Below the pieces are notes generated by a model, which ran no database searches, was not told the DNA's origin, and saw only the letters and a list, made by a program, of their open reading frames with translations. The translations under genes were made by a program, and so were the position numbers. Shown in pieces: positions 26,248-34,054 of a stretch of 64,000 nt of DNA. This stretch comes from Cohnella terricola (lineage in GTDB: Bacteria; Bacillota; Bacilli; Paenibacillales; Paenibacillaceae). The stretch covers positions 62,001-126,000 of the forward strand of contig NZ_VNJJ01000008.1 in NCBI RefSeq assembly GCF_007786475.1. The letters are read 5' to 3'. The number at the start of each line of letters is the position of its first letter. Position 1 is the stretch's first letter.

Positions 26248-26502
26248 GTGAATTGGGAAACTTTAAGAAGTCATTATCCAGATCAGTGGGTACTTTTCGA
26301 AGCAATTGAAGCACATTCTGATAACGGCAGAAGAGTGGTTGATCGAATAGCATTGATTAATCAATTTGATGAAGGCAAAGACGCTTTAAATGAATACAAA
26401 TTAATTCATAAGACAGAACCTAAACGAGAACTTTATGTTGCTCATACAAGTAAGATTGAGCTAGAAATTATAGAACGCAAGTGGCTAGGGGTTCGGGTAT
26501 GA
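26248..26502 (+). CDS. uncharacterised 84-residue protein, partner of a retropepsin-like gene
   Basis: GTG start behind GAGGTGGAG, with TATAAT at 26209 as a likely -10. The product begins NWETLRSHYPDQWVLFEAIE and contains no known motif; it is soluble and acidic-basic mixed. The next gene starts in the same ATGA (26499-26502), so the pair is translationally coupled. The partner encodes a retropepsin-like aspartic protease, broken here. Similar two-gene pairs are known in Bacillales, with unknown role. Confidence 0.6.
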   Translation: MNWETLRSHYPDQWVLFEAIEAHSDNGRRVVDRIALINQFDEGKDALNEYKLIHKTEPKRELYVAHTSKIELEIIERKWLGVRV

Positions 26503-26888
26503 ATGCATCAATTGAACTTTCAAACAGTGATCTGCCTTTAATTGAGATTAAGATTTAGTACAATAATCAGAGCATTAGATTACCACGAGTACTGATTGAT
26601 ACCGGTTCATCAAGTACGATCTTAAAGTTAGATATAGTTGAAGAGATTGGATTGACTGTCGAACTAGATGATGTATTAGGAACAATTAGCGGTGTAGGTG
26701 GAAGTGAATTTGTATTTTTTAAGACTGTAGATGCAATTGAAGTAAATGGATTTAAGGTTGAAGATTTCAAGGTTGATATAGGAACAATGGATTACGGGAT
26801 AGATATCGATGGGATTGTCGGAATGGACTTTTTATTAAAGGCAAAAGGGATAATTGATATGAGTGAATTAATATTGATTTGCAAATAA
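26499..26888 (+). pseudogene. retropepsin-like aspartic protease, interrupted by one stop
   Basis: From the ATG at 26499 the frame reads MNASIELSNSDLPLIEIKI, then TAG at 26556-26558, then continues in the same frame through LPRVLIDTGSSSTILKLDIV (catalytic DTGSS) and a second half GIVGMDFLLKAKGIIDM to TAA at 26888. No start codon lies between the TAG and the catalytic aspartate, so only readthrough could give active enzyme. One base change explains the damage. Without the stop the protein would be 129 residues. Confidence 0.7.
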
Positions 26889-26927
26889 AGCAGGAAGAGT
26901 GGACCTTCGTATAACACCATATTCACG

Positions 26928-26960
26928 CTTCGGGCCATTTGGCCCTCGTTCTGCCCGAAG
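26928..26960. other. hairpin in the gap after the retropepsin pseudogene
   Basis: CTTCGGGC (26928) pairs with GCCCGAAG (26953), with a further GGCC self-pairing loop inside. No gene is seen between 26889 and 27096; the stretch holds this hairpin and the second of the two related palindromes. Confidence 0.5.
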
Positions 26961-26990
26961 TATTTCAAAGTAAAATATTGAGCAGACACA

Positions 26991-27030
26991 TCGATCCTCC
27001 TAAGATATAGAGCTATCTAAGGGGGATCGA
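26991..27030. repeat. second copy of the CCTAAGATA palindrome
   Basis: CGATCCTCCTAAGATA pairs with TATCTAAGGGGGATCG at 14 of 16 positions around TAGAGC. It shares the CCTAAGATA/GAGCTATCT core with the hairpin at 26105-26149 but has different outer arms. Confidence 0.6.
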
Positions 27031-27096
27031 CGTCTTGGATCGATTGAAGCAATAATGCAGTAAGTACAATAATCAGAAAGCGGAGGAATTAACAGT

Positions 27097-27402
27097 ATGC
27101 TTCGTTGTTCTTGGTGTATGAAGAAAATCAAAGAAAACAATGGATGCTTGGGCTTGGACGTAAAATTCAAAGATGGAGTAGATTTTAAACAAGCTCAAGG
27201 GACAATCCAATCAATTTTTCTAGCAACTAGGAATACAAGTGTTCCGTAAATTATTGTCGCGGATAACTCGGAAGCAAAGAAACAAGGACAAGATGGGATA
27301 TTTGCTCTTTGTAGTGAAAAGTGTGGAGTACAGATGAAAAAGACATTAACTGATGAAACAAATATGTTTAAAGCAATAGGAGATATGATGGATCTAAAAT
27401 AA
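27097..27402 (+). pseudogene. cysteine-motif protein interrupted by one stop
   Basis: ATG at 27097 with GGAGG 10 bp before it. The frame reads MLRCSWCMKKIKENNGC..., then TAA at codon 51 (27247-27249), then continues in frame to a second stop at 27400 with IFALCSEKCGVQMKK. The CxxC and CxxxC pairs look like a zinc site split by the stop. Without the stop it would be a 101-residue protein. Function unknown. The 247 bp that follow hold no gene that I can support. Confidence 0.55.
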
Positions 27403-27649
27403 AAAAAGTAAAAAATGTAATATCATAAACAACCGTACCCTGACGGGTCCTTAAGTCGGTGAGACGTGGTGAATACAAGAACGTTATAAGAAATTGGCGC
27501 AAGTGCATTTTAAGTTAGAATCTCAGGAAGTTGTATAAAAATCAAAGTTGGAGCATCATAATTTATTGGCGTATTAGACATATATAAATGACAACAAGCC
27601 CCGACATGATGAGTTAGGGTTATTTTTATTAAGCTAGAGAGGTGAGGAA

Positions 27650-28066
27650 ATGAATACAAAGAACAACAACATAAATGATGTGTTATTTGTTACACCCGGT
27701 TTAGGACGTAAATACAATATGGGTTCTATGTCGAGTGTATTTTTAGCCGATGGTGCTGAAACTAATAGCCGGTACTCTGTTTCAGAATGGTGGCTGGATG
27801 CGCAAAGCGATGGTCCTGGACCACATTCACATGATGAAAATGAAGAATTGTTTTATGTATTAGAGGGTGTTATGACTTTTTTAGTTGGAGAAGAAATGAT
27901 TGAGGCGCCTAAAGGATCGTTTATTAGAATTCCTGCTAATATAATTCATGATTTTATGAATAGGAGTAAGGAACGGTCAGGTATACTTAACATATTTATA
28001 CCAGGTGGATTCGAAGAAATGATGCCTAAAATTGTTCAGTGGTATGAAGATAATTTGGAGAAATGA
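27650..28066 (+). CDS. cupin-domain protein
   Basis: ATG start behind GAGAGGTGAGG. The 138-residue protein has both cupin motifs: GPHSHDENEELFYVLEG (metal-binding His, His, Glu) and IPANIIHDFMN (last His). Such single-cupin proteins are often dioxygenases, isomerases or metal-dependent binding proteins. No informative neighbour; the flanking genes are small accessory genes. Confidence 0.8.
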   Translation: MNTKNNNINDVLFVTPGLGRKYNMGSMSSVFLADGAETNSRYSVSEWWLDAQSDGPGPHSHDENEELFYVLEGVMTFLVGEEMIEAPKGSFIRIPANIIHDFMNRSKERSGILNIFIPGGFEEMMPKIVQWYEDNLEK

Positions 28067-28114
28067 AAGAGCAATAAAATCAAATCATTCAATCTATGTA
28101 AGGAGTCCATCCAA

Positions 28115-28462
28115 ATGACTACAATTGAATCTGTTCGTCATTTTTCATTATCGCTCCCCGAGTCAAAAGAAATTAATCATTGGGGGAAACCCTCATTCCG
28201 AGTGAATAATAAGATTTTTGCAGTAATACAGGATGATGGATTTACACTGACCGTGAAGACTGTTGCTGAGGATAGATCCATGCTCACTACACTGGATCCC
28301 GAGACATTTAAAGTACCGGACTCATTTTCGAATCTTAATTATATGAATATCAATTTGACACGTGTAGAAGAAAAGGAACTGAAAGGATTGATCTTAAAAG
28401 CATGGAGCAGTATTGCTCCCAAAAAACTGGTTAATAAGTATTTTGAGGGATTGAAGGAGTAG
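28115..28462 (+). CDS. MmcQ/YjbR family protein
   Basis: The 115-residue protein has the pattern of the YjbR fold: ESVRHFSLSLPESKEINHWG, then PSFRVNNKIFAVI and a C-terminal LKAWSSIAPKKLVNKY. Members are small DNA-binding-like proteins of unknown role. It starts behind AAGGAGTCC and is followed by the regulatory region of the sugar operon. Confidence 0.78.
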   Translation: MTTIESVRHFSLSLPESKEINHWGKPSFRVNNKIFAVIQDDGFTLTVKTVAEDRSMLTTLDPETFKVPDSFSNLNYMNINLTRVEEKELKGLILKAWSSIAPKKLVNKYFEGLKE

Positions 28463-28523
28463 GGCCGAATTACACGTTTTGTTCAAGAGTATTGAAAGCG
28501 TTTATGAAAAATCTCTTAAACTA

Positions 28524-28552
28524 TTGTCAAAAGAAGCTGAGCATATTATACT
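28524..28552 (+). promoter_or_regulatory. promoter of the sugar utilisation operon
   Basis: TTGTCA and TATACT separated by exactly 17 bp. Transcription would start near 28559, just before the first of several operator-like repeats, and give a leader of about 325 nt before the binding-protein gene. The 423-bp gap 28463-28885 contains no gene. Confidence 0.65.
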
Positions 28553-28566
28553 AGCTTCAAGCCACA

Positions 28567-28720
28567 TCTGAAAACGATTCCAGAAACAACGCTTCAATCT
28601 GAAATCGATACCAGGAACACCAGAAGAATACAGGCTCGAAACGAGAAAAATTTTTTCACTGATTCTGGAATCGATACCAGAATCATAAGTTTCATCCCAA
28701 TATGGAATCGATACCAGAAT
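28567..28720. promoter_or_regulatory. array of LacI-type operators
   Basis: Four related sites lie downstream of the promoter: TCTGAAAACGATTCCAGAAA (28567), TCTGAAATCGATACCAGGA (28598), TTCTGGAATCGATACCAGAA (28663-28682, nearly perfect palindrome) and ATATGGAATCGATACCAGAA (28700). The common core TGG-n-ATCGATACCAG with central CG is typical of LacI-family targets. The LacI gene at 32022 in the same operon is the obvious candidate repressor. Confidence 0.7.
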
Positions 28721-28885
28721 GTATATGAAGCGTGAACCGAGGAAAGCTGAAAGGGTGGTGGTGCAGGGCGCTTGAAGCCGTTCTGGGCGTTTGTTATCAG
28801 TAAGTCTGCTACAACAATTGCGAAGAGATGTATCATTGTTGAACCATCACGACAAAACTAAACAGAATCGGGGGAACAAACATCC

Positions 28886-30166
28886 ATGAAACGCAAAGCC
28901 TTATCCAGTGCTTTACTAGCTCTATGCCTAGTCCTGATCTTATCTGCTTGCGGTCAGAATAATAAAAACGAAGCTGCTCCATCAAATGAAAGCGGTAAAG
29001 GCGGCAAGGTTACGCTCAAGATGTGGTATTGGAACGGAGCGATCTCGGATTCCACGATTGAAGCGGCTAAAGCCAAGTTCCCTAACATCGACCTGCAAGC
29101 GGAGAAACTGCCTTCCGGCGGAGATTTCCTGACCAAATTAAAGACGACGATTTCCGGCGGCGGCAACGGTCCCGATATTGTCACGATGGACAGCTGGGTT
29201 TCGACGATGCTGACTTACAAGGACAAATTCGTTAATCTGTACGATCAAGGCGCCAGCGACATCAAGCCCCAATACCTGGAGTGGAAGTGGAGAATGGGCG
29301 CAACGCAGGACGACAAATATTTGATCGGTTTGCCGATTGACGTTGCTCCCGTCGTGTTGTACTACCGCGCCGACTTGTTCAAGGAAGCTGGAGTAGCCAG
29401 CACGCCTGAAGAAATTAAGGATCAAGTGAAAACGGTGGATGATTATTTGGCTCTCATGAAACAAGTGAAAGAGAAGACAGGTACACAATCCGGTACGCTT
29501 GTCGATCTCTTCAGAAGCATTATGGGTCAGAGCAGTCTGAACTACTTCGATAACGACGGCAACTATATCGGTGACAAGGAGCACGTCAAGAAAGCTTGGG
29601 ATTTCGCGGTTAAAGCTTACAAAGAAGGGGTAACCTTCCCATTCTCCAGCGATTCGGAGAAGAATGCGGCTATGAACAACGGCAAAATCTCTTCCTTTAC
29701 GGGAGCTTCATGGGCAGTGGGCGATGTCATCTCGGCTGCGCCGGACACGAAAGGGAAATGGAGTATCGCTTATCCGCCGGGTGGGGTAGGCAATCAGGGG
29801 GGCTCCTTTATGGGCATCCTGAAATCCACCAAATATCCGAAAGAAGCTTATGAGGTCGTTAAGTTCCTCGTGAGCCCCGATAATCTGGTCGCAGGTTATA
29901 AGGAGTTCGGCAATTACCCATCCACTCCTGAAATTTACGCTAGTCCGGAGATGGTTAACCAAAGCGAGTTCTTCGGGGGCCAAGATCTGAGCACGGTATT
30001 CGGCGAAGCGGCCAAGGATGTTCAGACCGCACATACGGATTCCAGAGACGAACTGGTCATTAATGCCCTTGCGGCGGCACTCGGTTCCGTAGACGCTCAG
30101 AAGAAAGATCCGGAGAAAGCCTGGACGGATGCCCAACAACAAATTACGCGTCAACTGTCGCGTTAA
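28886..30166 (+). CDS. sugar ABC transporter, substrate-binding lipoprotein
   Basis: ATG behind GGGGGAAC. A lipoprotein signal with lipobox LSAC is followed by a family-1 solute-binding domain of 426 residues total (TLKMWYWNGAISDSTIEAAK at the start; NGKISSFTGASWAVGDV later). It should capture a sugar or oligosaccharide outside the membrane and pass it to the two permeases that follow. No ATPase is encoded in the operon, as is common when a shared MsmX/UgpC-type ATPase serves several importers. The enzymes downstream suggest mannose- or galactose-containing oligosaccharides. Confidence 0.88.
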   Translation: MKRKALSSALLALCLVLILSACGQNNKNEAAPSNESGKGGKVTLKMWYWNGAISDSTIEAAKAKFPNIDLQAEKLPSGGDFLTKLKTTISGGGNGPDIVTMDSWVSTMLTYKDKFVNLYDQGASDIKPQYLEWKWRMGATQDDKYLIGLPIDVAPVVLYYRADLFKEAGVASTPEEIKDQVKTVDDYLALMKQVKEKTGTQSGTLVDLFRSIMGQSSLNYFDNDGNYIGDKEHVKKAWDFAVKAYKEGVTFPFSSDSEKNAAMNNGKISSFTGASWAVGDVISAAPDTKGKWSIAYPPGGVGNQGGSFMGILKSTKYPKEAYEVVKFLVSPDNLVAGYKEFGNYPSTPEIYASPEMVNQSEFFGGQDLSTVFGEAAKDVQTAHTDSRDELVINALAAALGSVDAQKKDPEKAWTDAQQQITRQLSR

Positions 30167-30200
30167 TCGAAGAGCAGACTTAACTGGCACTTAAATAGAA

Positions 30201-30236
30201 GATGAGGCGGGGAGGATACATGGACCCTGCCTCATC
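30201..30236 (+). other. intercistronic hairpin after the binding-protein gene
   Basis: GATGAGGC-GGGG pairs with CCC-T-GCCTCATC, without a T-run. Such stems after binding-protein genes usually protect the upstream mRNA and set a higher level of binding protein than of permeases. Confidence 0.6.
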
Positions 30237-30254
30237 GAATTACGGAGGAGTAAT

Positions 30255-31139
30255 ATGGGAGGCCTTTTAAAAGAAATATACAAAAGCAGAACGCTTTATC
30301 TGTTTATTTCTCCTTTTTACATCTTGTTTCTGATCTTTTCTGTATTTCCCATCTTCTTCTCGATCTATTTGTCCGTGCATAAATGGGACGGCATCGGAGA
30401 GATGACTTCTGTAGGATTCAAGAACTTTTCTTACATGTTTAATGATCCGGTCTTCTGGCAGGCTTTAGTTAACAATATCGCGATCTGGCTGTTGGCTAAC
30501 GGTCCGATGCTCGTTTGCGCTTTGATCGTCGCATTCATTATCAACTTGTCCATCGTCAAATTCAAAGCTTTTTTCCGCATCGCTTACTTTCTACCGAATA
30601 TAACGGCTATGGTTGCTGTCGTCATCATATTTCAGTCCATGTTCGGGAATGAATACGGGCTGGTCAATTACTTCATGGAAATGGTCGGTCTGAACAAAAT
30701 CGCTTGGTTTAATTCCAGTACGGGCGTTCGGGTCGTGATTGCGGTTATGATCGCCTGGAGATATTTAGGCTACAACGCCGTCATGTATTTGTCCGGTCTA
30801 CAAAGGATACCTAAGGATTTGTATGAAGCAGCAGATCTGGACGGTGCGACGATGTTCCAGACCTTCACCAAAATTACGATTCCCATGCTACGTCCGATCA
30901 TTTTGTTCACGGTAATGATGTCTACAATTGGCGGATTTCAAATTTTCACGGAACCTCAAGTCCTGGCGGGTAACCAGGCTCCATACCCAGGCTCGGAGAC
31001 GATCGTTCTCTATATGTTCCGAGAGGGCTTCATTTACCAGAACTACGGTTACGCGGCCGCGGTTTCGTGGGTACTATTTGTCATCATCGGTCTCATTTCC
31101 ATCTTGAACTGGAAATTTTTCAACAAGTCGGACGATTGA
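30255..31139 (+). CDS. sugar ABC transporter permease (MalF/LacF-like)
   Basis: ATG behind GGAGGAG. The 294-residue protein has six membrane helices and the EAA loop YEAADLDGATMFQTFTKITI that docks the ATPase. It is the first of two permeases and follows the binding protein. Confidence 0.9.
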   Translation: MGGLLKEIYKSRTLYLFISPFYILFLIFSVFPIFFSIYLSVHKWDGIGEMTSVGFKNFSYMFNDPVFWQALVNNIAIWLLANGPMLVCALIVAFIINLSIVKFKAFFRIAYFLPNITAMVAVVIIFQSMFGNEYGLVNYFMEMVGLNKIAWFNSSTGVRVVIAVMIAWRYLGYNAVMYLSGLQRIPKDLYEAADLDGATMFQTFTKITIPMLRPIILFTVMMSTIGGFQIFTEPQVLAGNQAPYPGSETIVLYMFREGFIYQNYGYAAAVSWVLFVIIGLISILNWKFFNKSDD

Positions 31140-31158
31140 TAAAAAAGGAGCAGACAAG

Positions 31159-31974
31159 ATGACCGCAAAAAAGATATTTGTGCATACTTTTTTGTTAATC
31201 GGTGTTATATTTTCAATATTCCCATTTTATTGGCTCATCGTCATGTCGACGAACGAAACGAGCGCGATCTTTGCTTTTCCACCGAAGCTGACCTTCGGTA
31301 ATTACTTCATGACGAACTACAATCATGTCATGGATAACATCAACTTCTACCGTGCGCTGTTCAACACGGTTCTTATAGCGGTCGTCAGTACGACGCTTCA
31401 GCTATTCTTCAACTCGTTGACGGGCTTTACGTTCTCGAAATTCAAATTTCCCGGTTCCAAAGTGCTGTTCTATCTGATGATGGCCACGATGATGATTCCT
31501 GCGCAGATGCTGCTTGTCCCGCAATTCATTATCATTAAAGAGCTGGGTTGGCTGGGCAGTTACAAGGCTCTCATTATTCCGGGAATGGCTACGGCGTTCG
31601 GGATTTTCTGGATCAGACAATATGCGCTGGCCATTCATGACGATCTGCTGGAGGCAGCCCGTATCGACGGGTGCAACAAATTCGGACTCTACTGGCGCGT
31701 GGCATTGCCAATTCTCCGGCCGGCGCTTGCTTTTCTGGCGATTACGACGTTCATGGGTGTCTGGGAGGATTATCTTTGGCCGTTGATCGTCTTGACGGAT
31801 ACTTCCAAATTTACTTTGACGTTAACCTTGCAACAGCTAAAATCGGTGCATACCGGAGATTATTCCATGGTAATGACAGGTACGCTGCTGGCAACGGTTC
31901 CGTTGATCGTGTTTTTCCTTCTGGTCAGCCGACAATTTATCGCGGGGATCATGGAAGGTGCGGTTAAAAGTTAA
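31159..31974 (+). CDS. sugar ABC transporter permease (MalG/LacG-like)
   Basis: ATG behind AAAAGGAG. The 271-residue, six-helix protein carries the EAA loop LEAARIDGCNKFGLYWRVAL. It pairs with the upstream permease to form the importer channel. Confidence 0.9.
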   Translation: MTAKKIFVHTFLLIGVIFSIFPFYWLIVMSTNETSAIFAFPPKLTFGNYFMTNYNHVMDNINFYRALFNTVLIAVVSTTLQLFFNSLTGFTFSKFKFPGSKVLFYLMMATMMIPAQMLLVPQFIIIKELGWLGSYKALIIPGMATAFGIFWIRQYALAIHDDLLEAARIDGCNKFGLYWRVALPILRPALAFLAITTFMGVWEDYLWPLIVLTDTSKFTLTLTLQQLKSVHTGDYSMVMTGTLLATVPLIVFFLLVSRQFIAGIMEGAVKS

Positions 31975-32021
31975 GATTCGAAGATAGGGTCATGTTCAGT
32001 TGACGGAAGGGCAGGGTGACG

Positions 32022-33050
32022 ATGATGGCGCCGAAAATTAAGGATGTCGCCAAGCAAGCGGGTGTATCCGTAACAACGGTCTCCAGGGTGCTTAACGGTG
32101 AGAGGTACGTCAAGGACGATCTGAAAATCAGGGTGCAGCGGGCGATTGACGAGCTCGGATATTCTCCAAGCCATATCGCAAGAAGTCTCGTCCGAAGGAA
32201 GACCAATCTGATTGGCGTAATCGTTCCCGACGTCACTTCAAGTTTTTATTCTACAATCCTAAGCACCATTGAGAAAACCGCTAGCCTTAACGACTATAAT
32301 TTATTGGTTTGCAACATCATCGAAGACACAGATAAAGAACTGAAATATTTGCAAGTGTTCCAGCAGATGCGGGTTGACGGCATTATTATCATGCATGAGA
32401 AGTTGAACGAAGAAATCCGGGAACTGATTAACAAGTTCTCTATTCCGATTATTTTCTCCAGCGTCAAGCCGGCCGATCAGAAGTTCATGTCCGTCATCAT
32501 CGACGACTACGCGGCAGCTTATGATGCTACGCGGCATCTTATCGAGCTTGGGCACACGCGAATCGGTTTTATCGGCGGCGATATGAGGGATATTACCTCC
32601 GGGCAGAATCGTTATGCCGGTTACATCCGCGCTCTAGAGGATAGCGGCATCGAGGTGCCGGAAAGCTATATCCGCTTCGGCGATTACAAGACGCAGAGCG
32701 GATACGAGTTGATGAAGGAGATGCTGGCCTCAGAACCTTATCCCACGGCCGTATTCGCGGTTAGCGACGATATGGCGGTCGGAGCCATGAATTGCATTCA
32801 TGACCACGGTCTGAAGGTTCCGGAAGATTTGTCAGTCATCGGCTTTGACGGCAGCCAATTGACCGAGCAAGTGCGCCCGCGCCTGACTTCCATGCAACAG
32901 CCGATTCTGGAAATGGGCAAGGTGACGGTTGACATGCTTCTCCGTTTAATTGCAGACAGTAAGAATTCGCCAGCAGAAGATGTCATTCTGCAACATAAGC
33001 TGGTTGTTCGCGACAGCTGTAACGACTTGAAGAGCAGCGAAGAGGCTTAA
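32022..33050 (+). CDS. LacI-family regulator
   Basis: The ATG at 32022 follows AAGGGCAGG; the GTG at 32016 is less likely. Residues about 4-25 form the LacI helix-turn-helix (IKDVAKQAGVSVTTVSRVLN) with the hinge helix after it, followed by a periplasmic-binding-protein-like effector domain (NLIGVIVPDVTSSFYSTILS; TAVFAVSDDMAVGAMNCIHD). Length 342 is normal. It lies inside the operon whose promoter carries several LacI-type sites, so it probably represses its own operon until a sugar signal binds. Confidence 0.9.
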   Translation: MMAPKIKDVAKQAGVSVTTVSRVLNGERYVKDDLKIRVQRAIDELGYSPSHIARSLVRRKTNLIGVIVPDVTSSFYSTILSTIEKTASLNDYNLLVCNIIEDTDKELKYLQVFQQMRVDGIIIMHEKLNEEIRELINKFSIPIIFSSVKPADQKFMSVIIDDYAAAYDATRHLIELGHTRIGFIGGDMRDITSGQNRYAGYIRALEDSGIEVPESYIRFGDYKTQSGYELMKEMLASEPYPTAVFAVSDDMAVGAMNCIHDHGLKVPEDLSVIGFDGSQLTEQVRPRLTSMQQPILEMGKVTVDMLLRLIADSKNSPAEDVILQHKLVVRDSCNDLKSSEEA

Positions 33051-33080
33051 TCATAAAGCGATTGGAAGAGGGAGAAGCAG

Positions 33081-34028
33081 TTGAAAACTATAGATGCGGT
33101 AGTGATCGGGGATGCCAATATCGATCTCGTGGTCGTAGGTGGCAACAAAGTTCCTGATGGAGGTCAGGAAGCGTTCGTGGACAATATGATGATGCATGTC
33201 GGCGGGGGAGCAGCTTTATTTTCCATCTCTCTCGCCAAACTCGGCGTTCGCGTGGCTTTTAACGGAGTGCTGGGAGAAGACGTTCATGGTCGCTATATTC
33301 GGGAACGTTTTGCCGAATATGGTATCGATACCAGAATGGTGCAGGCGAGTAAAATCCATAATACGGGTATCTCTATTGCCTTTAATCCCGAGACGGATCG
33401 TTCTTTTATCACCTACGCCGGCTCGAATTCGGAGCTTCGCATGGATAACCTGAATCTTGATGAAATCGCGCAGGGAAGACATGTTCATGTGACCGGGTAC
33501 CAGGGAAGGCGCAATCACGACCAATATATGAGTTTAGCCAGAAAACTCAAGGAGAAGGGGCTTACCCTCTCTTGCGACGTAGGCTGGGACGATTCCGGCG
33601 AATGGGATAAGAGCGTATTCGAGCTGATGAAGTTTGTCGATGTTTTCTTGATGAACGAAACAGAGGCGCTTCATTATACGGGATTAGACAAGATTGAAGA
33701 CAGCCTTAGGTATATGGGCCAGTTCGGCAGCAACGTCGTGGTGAAGCTCGGAGCGGATGGGGCTATCTCGATGAATAAGGGGATTTTGACCCGACTCCCC
33801 GGCTATTCGGTCCAAGCGGTAGACACGACGGGGGCCGGAGATTCCTTTAATGCCGGCTATTTGTTCGGGTTTCTGAACGGGCAGGATGCCGAGACCTGCC
33901 TCCGATACGGCAATGTATGCGGTGCGATGTCCGTCAGCGCTTTCGGCGGAAGCACGGGTACTCCGGATTTGGAAGGCTTGAAAGCCTTTTTGGATCAAAA
34001 TGAAAAAAAGCAGGCGGTTCGGTTATGA
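33081..34028 (+). CDS. PfkB-family carbohydrate kinase
   Basis: TTG start behind AGAGGGAG. The 315-residue kinase has the N-terminal PfkB motif (GGGAALFSISLAKLG) and the C-terminal motif with catalytic Asp (VDTTGAGDSFNAGYLFGFLN). It phosphorylates a sugar or sugar phosphate; given the operon, a product of mannoside or galactoside breakdown is likely. An almost exact copy of the operon's operator lies within its coding sequence at 33317-33338. Confidence 0.85.
   Translation: MKTIDAVVIGDANIDLVVVGGNKVPDGGQEAFVDNMMMHVGGGAALFSISLAKLGVRVAFNGVLGEDVHGRYIRERFAEYGIDTRMVQASKIHNTGISIAFNPETDRSFITYAGSNSELRMDNLNLDEIAQGRHVHVTGYQGRRNHDQYMSLARKLKEKGLTLSCDVGWDDSGEWDKSVFELMKFVDVFLMNETEALHYTGLDKIEDSLRYMGQFGSNVVVKLGADGAISMNKGILTRLPGYSVQAVDTTGAGDSFNAGYLFGFLNGQDAETCLRYGNVCGAMSVSAFGGSTGTPDLEGLKAFLDQNEKKQAVRL
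33317..33338. promoter_or_regulatory. operator-like site inside the PfkB gene
   Basis: ATATGGTATCGATACCAGAA continues TG and differs by one base from the operator at 28700 (ATATGGAATCGATACCAGAA) over the shared stretch. It also contains the perfect dyad TGGTATCGATACCA. It could be an auxiliary LacI operator allowing looping, or chance imposed by codons. Confidence 0.45.
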
Positions 34029-34054
34029 ATGCCGCGAAAAAGGAGAATCATCCC

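Noticed and set aside
28567-28720. Possible CRISPR array because of several similar short sites
   Set aside because: The four copies are irregularly spaced, palindromic and vary; no constant spacer length and no cas genes.
28594-28836. 80-codon minus-strand frame in the operator region
   Set aside because: It spans the repeated operator palindromes, which explain its sequence; no ribosome binding site or family match.
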